In this document: positions 1 to 11,129 of the stretch, in pieces
How the letters are laid out: each line of letters starts with the position of its first letter
Numbering within the stretch: the first letter of the stretch is position 1
Assembly: GCA_963585895.1 (NCBI GenBank)
Contig: OY757934.1
Span: 29,502,316 to 29,566,315 of the forward strand
Length of the DNA: 64,000 bases
Direction of reading: 5' to 3'
Source: Sepioteuthis lessoniana
Taxonomy: Eukaryota > Mollusca > Cephalopoda > Myopsida > Loliginidae
The notes under the pieces: model-generated
Told to the model about the DNA's origin: nothing
Seen by the model: only the letters and a program-made list of their open reading frames with translations
Databases searched by the model: none
Program-made: the position numbers and the translations under genes

Positions 1-192
1 GGTGCTTCCATTCCAGGTCATAGTGGACCTGGGAGCAATGGCAATGTAGAGCTACTCCACGTTCCCCAAATCTCCAAGGCTGGAGCCTCACCATCAGATT
101 GTTTAATGTCATATCTAGTACACTCATTGTGGAGTGTTTTACCTCTCCGTAGAGATGCAGTTGGTGTATTCTCCAGCCCCAGCCAATTGGGC
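1..192 (+). repeat. E-array conserved module, copy M1 (cut by window start)
   Basis: This is a copy of the roughly 220-bp module repeated at least 13 times in the window. Shared landmarks are TGGACCTGGGAGCAATGGCA, a CCTCACCATCAGATTGTTTA block, a GTGTATTCT block and the terminal CCCCAGC...TGGGC. It joins directly to a SINE-C head at 193. It has no coding potential that I can see. Confidence 0.85.
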
Positions 193-449
193 TAGGATAG
201 TGGTTAACATGCTGGACTGCAACATCATAGTAAGCGAGTTCAATCTCCAGTCAGGCTATTATGTTCACTTTTGGACTAATACTCTTGGGAAAGTTATGAA
301 CTCTGTCATGTATAAATTGACTTACAAATAAGACCCCTCTTTTATTCCCCTGGCTATGGGTTATATTGTACTACTATGGTCTTACTACAATGCTAGGCTT
401 GGAATTAAATAACTCATGAAGGTTGATTTACCTTTAACCAAACCAAACC
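193..449 (+). mobile_element. SINE-C, tRNA-derived retroposon
   Basis: A pol III A-box-like ATAGTGGTTAAC and a B-box-like GAGTTCAATCTCC about 40 bp downstream form a tRNA-like head. A non-tRNA body follows (ACTAATACTCTTGGGAAAG), then the tail GGAATTAAATAACTCATGAA and repeated AAACC. Other copies lie at 32300, 23053 (minus) and 60773 (minus). The tail resembles the end motif of the E-array elements. It is diverged. Confidence 0.8.
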
Positions 450-759
450 TACAATGCTAACTGTTATACCACATGTACTTCCAATGGTGTTTGTTGTAAG
501 TATTTCAACAGACAATTTGCTTTTAAGCACTTGATTTTAAGAGTTAAAAATAGGAATATTATGTAAGAAAAAATGGATTTTTCTGTGATTAATATAACAA
601 ACCATGCATTGTTTTTTTGTGCTTTGGAATACTAAATACTAAACCTTTGGAAAATGTCTTCTTTAAAAAAGTTAAATTATATAAATAAAAAAAGAACTGA
701 TCAAGGCAAACATAAATTGTAACTTGGAAGGGTTGCCAATCTAGTAAATCAAACTGAAT

Positions 760-972
760 CCAGTCCACCCTGCTCAGGATCCTTAACAGTACCTCCAGAC
801 TTAAAGAATAAAAAGTAGATTTTGTGTTTGTTCAAATACTTATGAGCAGTACATGATATAAAAATTGATAATGCCTAAACAATTCAATTCAATTCACATC
901 CCACACAGCCCAGATTCCTTAATGGCTCTACCAGACAATAAAAAGTAGATTTTGTGTTTGTTCAAATCTTTA
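760..972 (+). repeat. Two-copy local duplication, 130-bp period
   Basis: Positions 807-837 and 937-967 are identical over 31 bases. The upstream flanks (CAGTCCACCC... and CACATCCCAC...) are also related, so this is a tandem duplication of roughly 80 bp with spacer. No element was recognised. The surrounding 450-1237 is AT-rich and holds no gene that I can see. Confidence 0.7.
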
Positions 973-1237
973 GAAAGTAATTAAAACAACCAAAAAGTAA
1001 AATATTTTTAATGAATTTGTTTAATGTGACATTTAGGGATTAATTTGAATGTTGGAAACTCTAAAAATATCTTCCACTGAAGAACTTTCAAAAGACTTCA
1101 GAATAATATTTTTTTTAATTCTTAATGAAATTTTCATAAAATGATCAATTAAAACAATGAAACTGATTGAACGATTTGAAAGATTGGAGGAAAATAGATA
1201 AATAAAAATTAGGAAAACAAGGTGATTGTAGCTAATA

Positions 1238-1362
1238 TGAGTGACATTCAATAACTAATGGTGAATTTAAATAAATAAAAGGGGAATCTATATCTATGAG
1301 GGTCATTCAATAGAGAAGGGGAATCTATCAATTGATTTATGAGGGTCATTCAATGTATAACT
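1238..1362 (+). repeat. Three stacked mariner-end-like motifs
   Basis: The motif TATGAGKGWCATTCAAT occurs three times in the same direction, near 1237, 1296 and 1338. It resembles a mariner terminal repeat (TA followed by TGAGGGTCATTCAAT). The last copy leads into the transposase relic at 1510. Confidence 0.6.
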
Positions 1363-1905
1363 GGAATTTTTTTTTAACACAGAAAGTAATTATTTTTTTC
1401 AGAAATTTTTTTTTTATGAATATAAACTCTGCATTTTGTTTTTTTGGAATTCGTTTATAGCAAAAATTATTTTAATCTTGCAAAAATATTTGTTGTGAGG
1501 CTATTCAAAATGGCGGCAAATCAGAATATTTCAGAGGTCTGTCAATTTCTGGTTGTTGAGAAGTGCAAAACTTGAAAATTACAGAAAGAATATGTGATGT
1601 GCACAGTGAGGCATGTTCTAGTAAAAAAAAAAAGGTAAACAAAAAGCAATGTTTTGCCATGACGAGCTGGAGTTGAAATGAAAATGGAATGGAGACACAC
1701 TGACTCTCCGGAAAAGAAAAAATTCTAGGTGCAGCAGTTAATAAAGAAGGTCATTATAAAAATTCATTTCAAACAAAAGAGTGAGACTGGCCACAATGTG
1801 GTAGATTAATGGCAGCTTTGTCACTTTCAGAGTGGAGAGGTGGGCCAAGACAATCAAAACCCAAGAATTCGACTAAAAGTCAACTTAACAGCAAACTCAA
1901 CTAAA
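1340..1905 (+). mobile_element. Mariner-family transposon relic (5' part)
   Basis: From ATG at 1510 the translation MAANQNISEVCQFLVVEKCK resembles the N-terminus of mariner transposases often annotated as SETMAR-like. Further on, a run resembling WKHTDSPVKKKF is visible around 1690-1725 in broken frames. A stop follows about 21 codons in, and frames shift repeatedly. The catalytic DDE/D region is absent and no right terminal repeat was found. A dead, internally deleted copy. Confidence 0.7.
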
Positions 1906-2124
1906 ATTAAACAAAGGCTGAAAAAATCAACCAAAAATTCAACAAAACCACAAAATACTACTAAAATTCAAAAAACTTTGTTTCGTGGACACTCTCTCGG
2001 ATAAGTTCCTGCAAACAAGAAATTTGCAACATTTTATCCTTTCTATCTTTTCTTTTGTTTCACATATGTAAAATTTGTTTTCTAAAACTTGGTCGTCAGT
2101 ATTATCTTTTTGAATCAGTATCCA

Positions 2125-2670
2125 TGTACTATAGCCACAATTAACGCCATGTGTGAAATGGACATATAATGTTCATAACGATAGAACATAGGAATCTCGA
2201 AATTCGAAAACACGTAACGACTTCTTGTTCAGGTACGAAACCTTTTTATTAACTTTGAATTAAAGGTTTCGACATAAGGAGGAGAGACACAATCTTGCTA
2301 TGCTGTCTTATTCATCTGGCTCCCATCTCGTGCGGCATCCAAAGGGCGCAAATTCGCCTGATTCGGCGAGCTCGCAAAAGTCGACCGCCTCGTTTGGTAT
2401 CTAAATTTCAACTCTCCAACTTTCCAAAAATTTCTCCAAAATTTCCCCCAAATCCTCTGCGCGTTTCCGGTGCCTGACGTCACCCGCACTTCGTCACCCG
2501 TTTCATCATCTCAGGCTATTGTGACATCTCTGAGTGGCACGTCCGCCCCGCACGCGCGTCACTACCTACATCAAGGTTTGCAACTAACTAACTCATGTGC
2601 TGAGCCGAAAGGTTCTCAGCCTAACTAAACTTAAAGGCATGAACCGAAATCCCTTGGCCATTGCGTTACA
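2125..2670 (+). mobile_element. Solo-LTR-like element, family 1, copy a
   Basis: One of four copies (others 10551, 43164 minus, 61914). It starts TGT and ends ACA, and is flanked on both sides by the 4-bp repeat TCCA. No internal region or partner LTR is nearby, so it fits a solo LTR left by recombination. A GC-richer central block and a 10-bp-stem hairpin (about 2238-2273) are conserved between copies. Alternative: a non-autonomous DNA transposon with a 4-bp target duplication. A fossil. Confidence 0.7.
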
Positions 2671-4230
2671 TCCAAATTAAAAAACTGCAGAACATACCAT
2701 TTGAAATTACCAACTAAAGCCCCACGAAAAATATTTTCCCAATATATTGAAAATTTAGTTGTTTAGCCTCATATAGTGGATTTTTTTTTTTTAATTGTTA
2801 TTTTCCTTTATCATGCTGACAGTGTTTTGATACATGAAAAAACCCATCACGATTGATTTCCTTGAAAAAAGTTGCTTCCTATTGCTAAATCCTTAGGCAA
2901 AATTCACCTTATTTATTGATTGACCTTAGCCTTAAATAATAGCAAATCTATCGCGAAGTACATAGGTACTTTACATAGTGTAATAGTCACCAAATTGAGC
3001 AAGCAGACCATTATTAATGAATGCCTCTTATTTCTGGCCTACTAAACAATGCTACTTTTATTAAATGTGCCATCTTGTATGGAGTAAATTTTAGCAAGCT
3101 AGACTAACAAATCTTTGTAAGTGATTTTGATTCTCACCTGGTGCTCCGTATTTCTGACCTTGCGACAAGATAAGCCCAGAAAATAACTAGAATATACTTT
3201 TACTGTCTTTAAAATAGTACCATATATATTCTCAGTTTTCTTCAAACTCGGTGTCTGGAATATCGTTTTTGATTAAATAAAATCATTTTGTTTTTTAAAT
3301 TCGGTTTTCTTTTATAATTTTCATCGTATTTATTCAGTTTTGGGAACAGTGAAAAGAAAAAAAAAAAACAACAACAAAAAAGCAAAAACAAAAAACATAA
3401 GCGGGGATCACCACGACTTCCATAGAAGGTGAGAGTCGCCTTTTGTGTCATGGTAAAATTATCCACTGATTGTATAGTTACCGAGGTAACGCAAGAGAGT
3501 CAGCCATCAGTGATCGAGTAACAAGCTTCATCCCTTCCCAATACCCTAAGGCACCTCACCTCACCCCTAGGACATTACATCCACTGAGGGAAGGAAGTGG
3601 GGTCGAGAAAGGTTAGCATGACGTTAGATACACTCCCAGCATAAAAAAATAAAACAAAACAAAACAAATAAACAAACACAAAACAACATTGGTTCATGTG
3701 AGTTGAAAAGAACGCACAAAATGAAATGTATCAAAACGGATTTGAAATCTGAATGAATTATTTATGAAGCATGGGAGTGCGTGAAAAACGAAAACAACCG
3801 TGTGTATATATATATATATATATATATAGTGAGAGAAGGAGAGAGAGAGAGAGAAAAAGAGAAAGTGACTGTGCGTGTTATTTATGGACATGGGCGTTTT
3901 TCACTTTACATGAATAATAATATCCATCTCTGGATATTTGCACATTAAAAGACATTCTATAGATCACAGAATTCACCTTGAAAGCATTTTAGCCACGGTG
4001 ACTTTCCTCTTTTTGTTTTTAAATTTTTTTACAATATTTCTCCTTCCTGTTGCCAAAAAATATACCTTGTTTATACCCCGTCAGCAGGGTCGTTACATAC
4101 TACCCCCTCCCCCGATTAGTGAGTGAGAGAGAGAGAGAGAACCTGCTTGAGGGCCCCGTAAATGAGGGTTTCAGCAATACTTTATGCAGAGTTCATGATT
4201 AACGCTGTCCTGTTGTCTAGTTGAATTGTT
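2671..4230. other. No gene seen; AT-rich with simple repeats
   Basis: Contains a SINE-D-like fragment (3080-3185), A-rich runs (about 3355-3400, 3645-3685), a (TA)n tract about 3805-3829 and a GA tract to about 3860. Open frames here are short and simple-repeat driven. Confidence 0.6.
3080..3185 (+). mobile_element. SINE-D fragment (tRNA-like head)
   Basis: Shows TTAGCAAGCTAGACTAACAA, then GATTTTGATTCTCACCTGG (B-box-like) and GTGCTCCGTATTTCTGACCT. These landmarks recur at 16775, 25888 (minus), 32035, 34460, 35755 (minus), 36005 and 39600. A weaker partial copy precedes it near 2989-3055. Confidence 0.65.
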
Positions 4231-4397
4231 CACATTTATAGGGATGGTATGATCCATTATTATTCACATATATAGGGATGGTATGATCCATTATTATTCA
4301 CATATATAGGGATGGTATGATCTATTATTGTTCACATATATAGTGATGGTATGATCCATTATTGTTTACATATATAGTGATGGTATGATTTATAAGA
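4231..4397 (+). repeat. Minisatellite, 34-bp unit, about 5 copies
   Basis: Unit CACATATATAGGGATGGTAT plus GATCCATTATTATT. Starts fall at 4231, 4265, 4299, 4333 and 4367, an exact 34-bp step. Later copies carry GTGATGG instead of GGGATGG. Confidence 0.95.
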
Positions 4398-4539
4398 ATT
4401 ATTCCCATTGCCTTGTTTTCACGGTGTGTGTCTGAGAGAGAGAGAGAGCTTTAAATCAGGGGACAGCATCTTCTTTGTTAGACAACAACTTAGTTTTTAA
4501 ATGCCTTTTCTTGAATATTCATTACCAAAATAACCCTAC

Positions 4540-5335
4540 CCAGTTCTTAGGGTACCAAATAGCTGGTACTGTAATAATCTAAGCCCTTCGCACCAAACTA
4601 AGCAAAGTTTAATAAATAACTTACAGACTTGTAAATATTAGTGTTTAAAAAATCATTTTGAAAAAATTAATAAATAAAGATAAATAAATCAACAAAATAA
4701 AGCTAAACTAAATAAAGTTTAATGGTGTATATAACCAAGAGGTGCCCGTGGTGTAATGGTTATCTTCGTAAAAATGGACATGGCGACACGAGTTCAAATC
4801 CTCGACGAGACTGATTGCATTTCACATAGCACTAATACCCTTGGGAAAGGTATGAATCCAATTATTCTCCCTCCATCTATGGGTGAATAGTAGGACAGAC
4901 TAAGTTCTTCAGCCTTGGTGAGGCAACTAGTCAAAGAGAAGGAAAACTCTGAATTCAAACCTGTTAAACTCCGAGTGGAGGGGTTGTTTAATATATATAA
5001 CCAAGAAAGTTATTGAGAACTTTAGGTCGAGATCACTCAAGTTAAGTAGCAATGAGCTTGTTCACTACTTGAATGGGTAACCATCTAGCAATAGCTGGTA
5101 TTCAATGTGCCTGACTAAACCGAATTTAGTAAATAGTAAGTTAAGTAGTGATAAACCCGTTTACTACTTAAATGACTGACCACTTTGGGACAGCACGTAC
5201 TGTAAGCAATTAAAGGTCTGTGTGCCAGACTAAATAAAATTTAATTAATGACAAGTTGAGCAACAACGAGCTTTGTAAGAACTTAAATGAGTGACCGCTT
5301 AGCACCAGCATGTACTGTAAGCTGCCTGAAGCTGG
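4540..5335 (+). repeat. 5S-rRNA-like tandem array, split by SINE-A
   Basis: Three clear units (about 5026-5110, 5130-5220 and 5250-5330) and a 3' remnant near 4550-4580 resemble the 3' two thirds of eukaryotic 5S rRNA: AAGTTAAGTAGCAATGAGC, TACTTGAATGGGTAACC, AGCTGGTA and a TACTGTAAGC end. The GTTAAG landmarks lie at 5041, 5140 and 5255. Divergence and lost boxes argue against working 5S genes. This looks like a retroposon or satellite built from 5S-like units; compare 16541 and 57580. Confidence 0.7.
4741..4993 (+). mobile_element. SINE-A, full-length, inserted in 5S-like array
   Basis: Head GGTGCCCGTGGTGTAATGG (A box) and CGAGTTCAAATCC (B box), then the body ACTAATACCCTTGGGAAAGG, CTATGGGTGAATAGTAGGAC, GGCAACTAGTC and the 3' end GAGGGGTTG. 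It is flanked by the 13-bp duplication TATATAACCAAGA at 4728-4740 and 4994-5006, which marks both ends precisely. Confidence 0.92.
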
Positions 5336-5740
5336 TTTAGCACTATAGATTTTTACCTATTTTTTGTCTTGGGCTTCTGTAGAAGGCTAAAACAGTTTGA
5401 TATACAGTCCGCAAATTTGATAATATGTACTTATTGGACCCAGAGGAAGGGTTTAATATTGAAAACCATGTTATAAGCAATGGGAAGACATATTGCTGCA
5501 AAAGGTAACATCAGATCATTTAGCCATTTATAGAAGACAGATAAACTGTTCCCAATAACCAACACAGACACATCAACAAATGTAGTTTGATATATTTAAA
5601 AATAGTGCTCAATATCGTTGATAGAACATATGTACATCAAAGAATCAACGGTGCTAGATGATTGTTAGTTTCTCTTGGAACTATCAGTCACCAAGTGCTG
5701 TTGACTTTATGTTATCTAAACTTAGATCTCTCTCTCTCTC

Positions 5741-5782
<42 letters not shown>

Positions 5783-6025
5783 CATGTATATATTGTAAAA
5801 AGAAAGTAACTAATTTGGAAAAAGAAAAGAAAAAGAAAGCCAAATTAGTCAAAGAACATCAAATACTTTCAAAAGTGCTTGATATTTGCATGGAGCAGGT
5901 TTTTAGAATGAAATAAAATAGCTGAAGGTTCCTAAGTTTCATTGAAATGATCTTCAAGAAAACTTCCAGAAGAAGTATTCCTGAAAAATCCTTTCAGCAA
6001 AACCTTGGTAGGAAACTTCAGTTAT

Positions 6026-6067
<42 letters not shown>

Positions 6068-6913
6068 TTTTTCACTTGTCTATTATCGTAGTTTAAGAAA
6101 GGTAAAACAACAATTAAGAAATCTACCAGTAATGATTCAAGGGCCAAGGGCTTGGCAACAGATCCATGCCTTTCTTAGAAGCTTCAAAATAAAAAATGAT
6201 ATCCATGTCTGCTCGGAAAAGTTGAACACATTTTATGAATTCTATTTGATAAATGTACTACTTACTGCACCCGCAATTTGGGTGAGGAAGTAAAGAGTGA
6301 ACACACCTGAAAAGATTTAATTGGCGAAATGGGAAAGAAAAAAAAACGTATTAAAAAAAAAGAAAGGGTGTCCATATTTGATGATGCAAATGTCGACTTT
6401 CAAGAGAGAGAGAGAGAGAGAGAGAGATGGCAGAGAAAGAGAATGACGGATTAATCCATAAAGGGGGGTGCTGAGGAAGATTTTTATAGGAGCATGATAT
6501 GCAGGAAAGAAAATTTTGGATTGGGGGACATATTGGAGTGAATGGAGAACATTCTTGTAGGGATTAAGCAACAATAAACAGAAAGAACTGGGGCATAGAA
6601 GCAATTAGAATAAATAATTCATGGAGGCTAGTTTTCGATATAAAAATGATCGACAATTGATTAGTCATACAATGGCATTAGAGAAGAAAAAAATGTATGT
6701 GTGTGTGAGCGCGCGTTATTAAAAGGTGACTGAGTAAGGAGGGAAAATAATCGGCATCATAGAGAAAATATTATTAAATAAATCATTTCCTTCCTCTGGT
6801 TTTCGATGGAAATAAACACTTAAACGTAAAAATAAATCTATTTAACTAAGCAGATGTTTCACTGTTTGTTTTTTGTCTTGTATCATATTGTGAATATACC
6901 CAATATAATATAG
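5336..6913. other. No gene seen; microsatellites
   Basis: AT-rich unassigned sequence. It holds (CT)n(TA)n at 5728-5779, (TA)n at 6032-6064 and (GA)n about 6402-6427. Open frames overlapping these are produced by the simple repeats. Confidence 0.6.
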
Positions 6914-7110
6914 TAGGGTGAGTCAAAAGTTTTGCAATAAGGCACAATTCGGTGGCCACGAGTTTATGAAAGTGACAAACTACCCTCACCAGATTTGCCT
7001 CTATGGGTTGGAGCACAGCCTCAGAATCCACGATTTTAGCCCTACCTGACTTTGTTTGATGGTTGAGAGTCTTGCAATTCAAGTGAGGCCACATTTTGTC
7101 TTCTAAACCT
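6914..7110 (-). mobile_element. Tc1/mariner end fragment, family T
   Basis: TA followed by GGGTGAGTCAAAAGTTTTGC is the terminal repeat of the family also seen at 27776-28303 and 61635-62675. On the minus strand the following bases resemble the transposase DNA-binding region in broken frame. The other end was not found, so the copy is truncated near 7110. Confidence 0.65.
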
Positions 7111-7865
7111 GTGGTCGTAAGCCAAGGTCCATATAAGATTTTTTTGGTTCATGCAAGTAAAATGGTAAATTCGGAGTCCACAATATCATTTTAGTGGTCA
7201 ATGAAATTTTTTTGCTTTAGATGCATTAATTGAGAGAAATACCTAAGTTTCTAAACTTGTTGAATCTGATTTCAGCCATATCTCTAACTTACACTCAAAA
7301 GCTTGTAACCAACTCAACATTGTACAAAGAGGTCATCTTTGATTATCATTAACAATGTTGGAACTGAATTGCAAGACGTAATAGTGACTTACTGAATGCC
7401 AAATATATACAGTGTCTTGCTTATTAAATCGCTATTTGCTGAGAGTCTGGCACGCATGTTCCAAATGGTCTATTTTGTACAAGAAGGCAAACGGGTGTTG
7501 TAAAATCCAGGTGAGATCTGTTCTCAATTTTTATAGAGGCCCTGTGCCTCACAAAAAATATAAGTTTGTTTTTTTGTGGGTTTGTTGTCAATAAAGAGAT
7601 CTGTTCTTGATTTTGATGAGTGTGAATGATGGTAGTACAACTTTGCTTGAAATTTGCATCAGGAGCATAACGGAACACGGCACAAATATTGCACAACTAG
7701 CAGAACAGCTTTAACCACAAGTAAAATAGCACAAGAATAGTGTCTTTTTTTACTTCAAATAGATATGTCCTTGTACATTTATGATTGATTTTACATCGAA
7801 TTTAGATGTTAATCTTTAAGTGCAATAACTTAGTTATACTTCAACAATACACAAACTACAGAGTG

Positions 7866-8110
7866 CTTGCGAAAAATTGATATAATTTTACAATCTGAGA
7901 ACTTGACCAATTCTCCTTCAAATAATCTCAAATTTTAACAGCATGTATAGAAATAATTCAAAATCTAAAAAAATGTTTGTTTTTTAGGCATAGAAATCCT
8001 ACTGGCTGGAAAATAAAATGTGTTTAAACAGAATTTTGAGTTGTTTTTACCCATGCAGTTAAAATTTGAGATCATTTGAGTGAGAAACGCTATCAATTTT
8101 TCTGAAACAT
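7866..8110. repeat. MITE-like inverted repeat
   Basis: The left arm (about 7866-7945, with AAAAATTGAT and ATCTCAAATTTTAACAGCATG) recurs inverted at about 8052-8110 (CATGCAGTTAAAATTTGAGAT ... ATCAATTTTTC). The spacer is about 105 bp. Arms are imperfect and no ORF is present. It could be a miniature inverted-repeat element or a foldback; ends and target duplication are unclear. Confidence 0.6.
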
Positions 8111-8277
8111 CCTATATTCTAACAATTTTTTAAATACAATTTCTAATAATAATAAATTATTACAATACATCAGGATGTTTTTTGAACATTGAATATCGAT
8201 AGAGGTCCACCTGAATAAAATAGGAATAAAAGGGGGTCTATGAGTCAAAAAAAAAAAAAAAAAAGATTGAGAACCAC

Positions 8278-8590
8278 TGTTTTAAACCATCAAGTCTAAC
8301 ATCTCAGAGCCTTATCAAAAGATCAATCAAAATTGTACTCTTCCACTATAGAATTGGATATCTCAATGCTTTCTTTCAAAAAAGCAATCCCTCAATTTCT
8401 TTGAAAAGATTTTAACATTTTTAATTCCTCTCAAGTACTATGCATTAATTAAATTTGAACTAAGTTATTAAATATAAGTTTAAACTTTAGATTTTATAAA
8501 CATAATAGATATTTATTGAGTGGGGCTTTATTAGTTAACAATAACATTCAATTTGACCTTTAAACATGAAAAGATATCGCACCCTCCTCT
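8278..8590 (+). repeat. Unassigned dispersed repeat R1, copy 1
   Basis: Diverged but colinear with 42312-42625. Shared anchors in order are TTTTAAACCATCAA, GATATCT/CAA..TTCTTTCT, TTAATTAAATTTGAACTAAG, ATTTATTGAGTG, CAATTTGACCTTT and AACATGAAA. It follows an A-run at 8249-8265. Family unknown; non-coding. Confidence 0.6.
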
Positions 8591-9480
8591 GAAGCAATAA
8601 AATAAGTGGATAGATCAATCTGGTAATTTTATACATGAATGAGTGTATGTGGGAGTACATGAATATAGGATTGTTTTTAAAGGCATGAATATGTGAACCC
8701 ATACATATAACATTGTGTCAAAGGCATTTACATTTGTTTTTTTAAATTCAATATGGTTGACTTGAATTGGTATATATCATATATGGTAATGTTTTAGCAT
8801 ATCATGAAAATCTATACTCTTTCCCTCCCTCTTTTACATGCAAACTTCTTTTGGTAAAGCTAATTATGACAGAAGACCATAGTCATTGAATAGCACACAA
8901 TCAATGGCTTTTGAGATAAGCACACTCATAATAACCATTTTACCCCTACTAATGGGTTAAATAGTACCACTCACTATATCTTAATGGAAACTGCAGCCTG
9001 ACGGACAGTTTTAAGAAAAGACACAGAAAAGGTTAAGAGAGTTAAAAGGACTCTGAAAACAAAGTAACTGTTTTCACAAACTACTAATCATTGATAGAAA
9101 ATAAATACATAGCACAGGCCTATCAAAATATTCATGGAACCTTGAAAACAACCCCACTCCTAGAATATCATGGAAAATAAGAACATTAGCACCAGACTAA
9201 CAATATTTCCAAGTGACATATTCTTTACTTGGAGAAAAAAAATTGTAACAATCACATTTACAAATCAACAAAAACTTTTCAAACTTTTTTTTAAAGATCT
9301 GAATTATTATTGAAATGATAACATGAAAGTAAATCTTTACTCTACTATTTATCACAACATTGTAACTGAAATGGTTAGAGATTAGGAAGATTATGTTGAA
9401 AAATAGATACTTTTTGTCAAAGATAAATGCATTTTTTTTATCCGTGGACTTACTGACTTACTTATGTATAGGCACATATA
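8591..9480. other. No gene seen
   Basis: AT-rich sequence without a recognisable element. Short weak matches to SINE body words (about 8930-8990) are not enough to call. Confidence 0.5.
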
Positions 9481-9499
9481 TTGCAACAGTTATTGTCAA

Positions 9500-9756
9500 A
9501 GTAAGTATAATTGGTGACCCGAAATAAATTACTGGACAAAGCTGTTTACATTTCATTTTGAGCTAATGCTTTTGGGAAAGGCATGAATCCATCTATTCTC
9601 CTTTAACTTGGGTCAATAGGAGGGTAAACTGGGTTCTTTAGCTTGGTTAGGCAATCAGTCAAGGAGAAGGAAAATTCTGAAATCAAAATCAACTTTACCT
9701 CATTTAAAAACATGTCACCTCTTGCCCATGATAAAGAGGTTGGATAAATACATACC
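9500..9756 (+). mobile_element. SINE-A subfamily copy, diverged
   Basis: Body landmarks GCTAATGCTTTTGGGAAAGG, GAATCCATCTATTCTCC, AGGCAATCAGTCAAGGAGAA and AAAACATGTCACCTCTTGCC appear in order. The end is AAGAGGTTGGATAAATAC. The tRNA-like head is weak. The GCTAATGC spelling is shared with the 50750 copy, suggesting an older subfamily. Confidence 0.75.
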
Positions 9757-10550
9757 TCTGCATATATTTAGTTTTAGTTGTGTAGTGCATGAAATCTTCC
9801 AGTTAGAATCAAAGTGAGGTATCGGTTCTGTTAGTTTTTAAACTTGGAAATAACTTTCACAAGATAGATAATAAATTCAGTAGAGAAATATCAAATTAAT
9901 TAATGTGATAGTGTCAAGCATTCATTTGGTTTTTACATACGACAACAACATTCATTCTGAAGATTGAGGCTTTTTAATTAAGAGTTGGAAGACTCGAATT
10001 TTATCACCTTTAAGTTTTTCTTTCTGATAATAACCAGATGACAATCAATATGGCTGACAATGCGGTAGAGTGAAAAGAAGTTTAATTTCATACCATTTTT
10101 GGAGGGAAGGAACTAACACAGAAGATAGATTAATGGCTGTAGCTAAAATTTAATTTTGGCTAACTGATTCTGTTTTCTATGTCAGTTCCCATTGTTTTAA
10201 GGAATAAAATGTAATTAAAATGCAGATGACCCAGACTAAATTATTTCCCTCTGAATTTGACCTGTTTTTTTAAATTTTTTTAATTCTTATTTTCCAAAAT
10301 TGTCTTGAATCAAGTCCAAACAGTCAACTTATTTGCTTTTTTTATTTTCTGTTTGGTGAAGTGGAAAAAAGAAATAAGTCTGTTTATTTAAAAAGTATTC
10401 ATTCATTCTAGGCATTTTGCTTGGGATCAGTGGATGAAAACTGTTTATCTTCTTTTTCTTTTCAGTTGAGTATAAGATTAATTTTCCATGTTGCAAGCAG
10501 AAAACCAAATTATCAAAACTGTTGTAAGATCACCAAACAGGCAAACAAAG
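9757..10550. other. No gene seen
   Basis: AT-rich, unassigned. Nothing beyond short homopolymer runs. Confidence 0.5.
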
Positions 10551-11066
10551 TGTAATATACCCATAATATATGGATGTGTGAAATAGACATAGGGAATCTG
10601 AAATACACGTGAAAAGACTTCATAGTTCAGGTACAAAACTTTTTATTACCTTTGAGTTAAAAGTTTTTCGACATGAGGAGAGAGAGGCACAATCTTTCTA
10701 TGCTGACTTTTCCATCATCAGCTCTCAACCCAACCAATGCACAGCGCCCCTAGCGCACAAAGTCGTCTGGCCTCACCCAGCTCTGAAAGTCAACCTTCTT
10801 CTTCCGAGGCAGGAACTCAACTAACTGCTTTTTCTCAAATCTCAGCCCATGCTTCCGGTGCATGATGTCACCCAAATACCCTGGTCCCAATTCCTATCTG
10901 GGATTTTTATTTTGACATCTCTGAATGACACATTCTCTCCATGCGCACGTGAACACCTGCGTTAATGTTGCACCTAACTAACCCATGCGCTAAGCGAAAG
11001 GTTCTCAGCCTAACTAAACCAAAAGGCAAGATATATAAAACGAAATTCCTCGGCAATTATATTACA
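10551..11066 (+). mobile_element. Solo-LTR-like element, family 1, copy b
   Basis: Colinear with copy a through ATGTGTGAAATAGACAT, the hairpin stem (AAAACTTTT/AAAAGTTTT), GAGAGGCACAATCTT, CTAACTAACCCATGCGCT and GGTTCTCAGCCTAACTAAAC. Ends are TGTAATA and TATTACA. Flanks are AAAG and AAAA, a 4-bp duplication with one mismatch. Slightly shorter than the others. A fossil. Confidence 0.7.
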
Positions 11067-11129
11067 AAAATTCAAATCCTAGATAAGGCAGTTTGTGTTT
11101 CATTCCAGACTAATTTCCTTGGTTTAGTT

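Noticed and set aside
5390-5500. Penelope-like terminal repeat trace (CAGAGGAAGGGTTTAATATTG)
   Set aside because: Only one short resembling run; no inverted partner or coding relic nearby.
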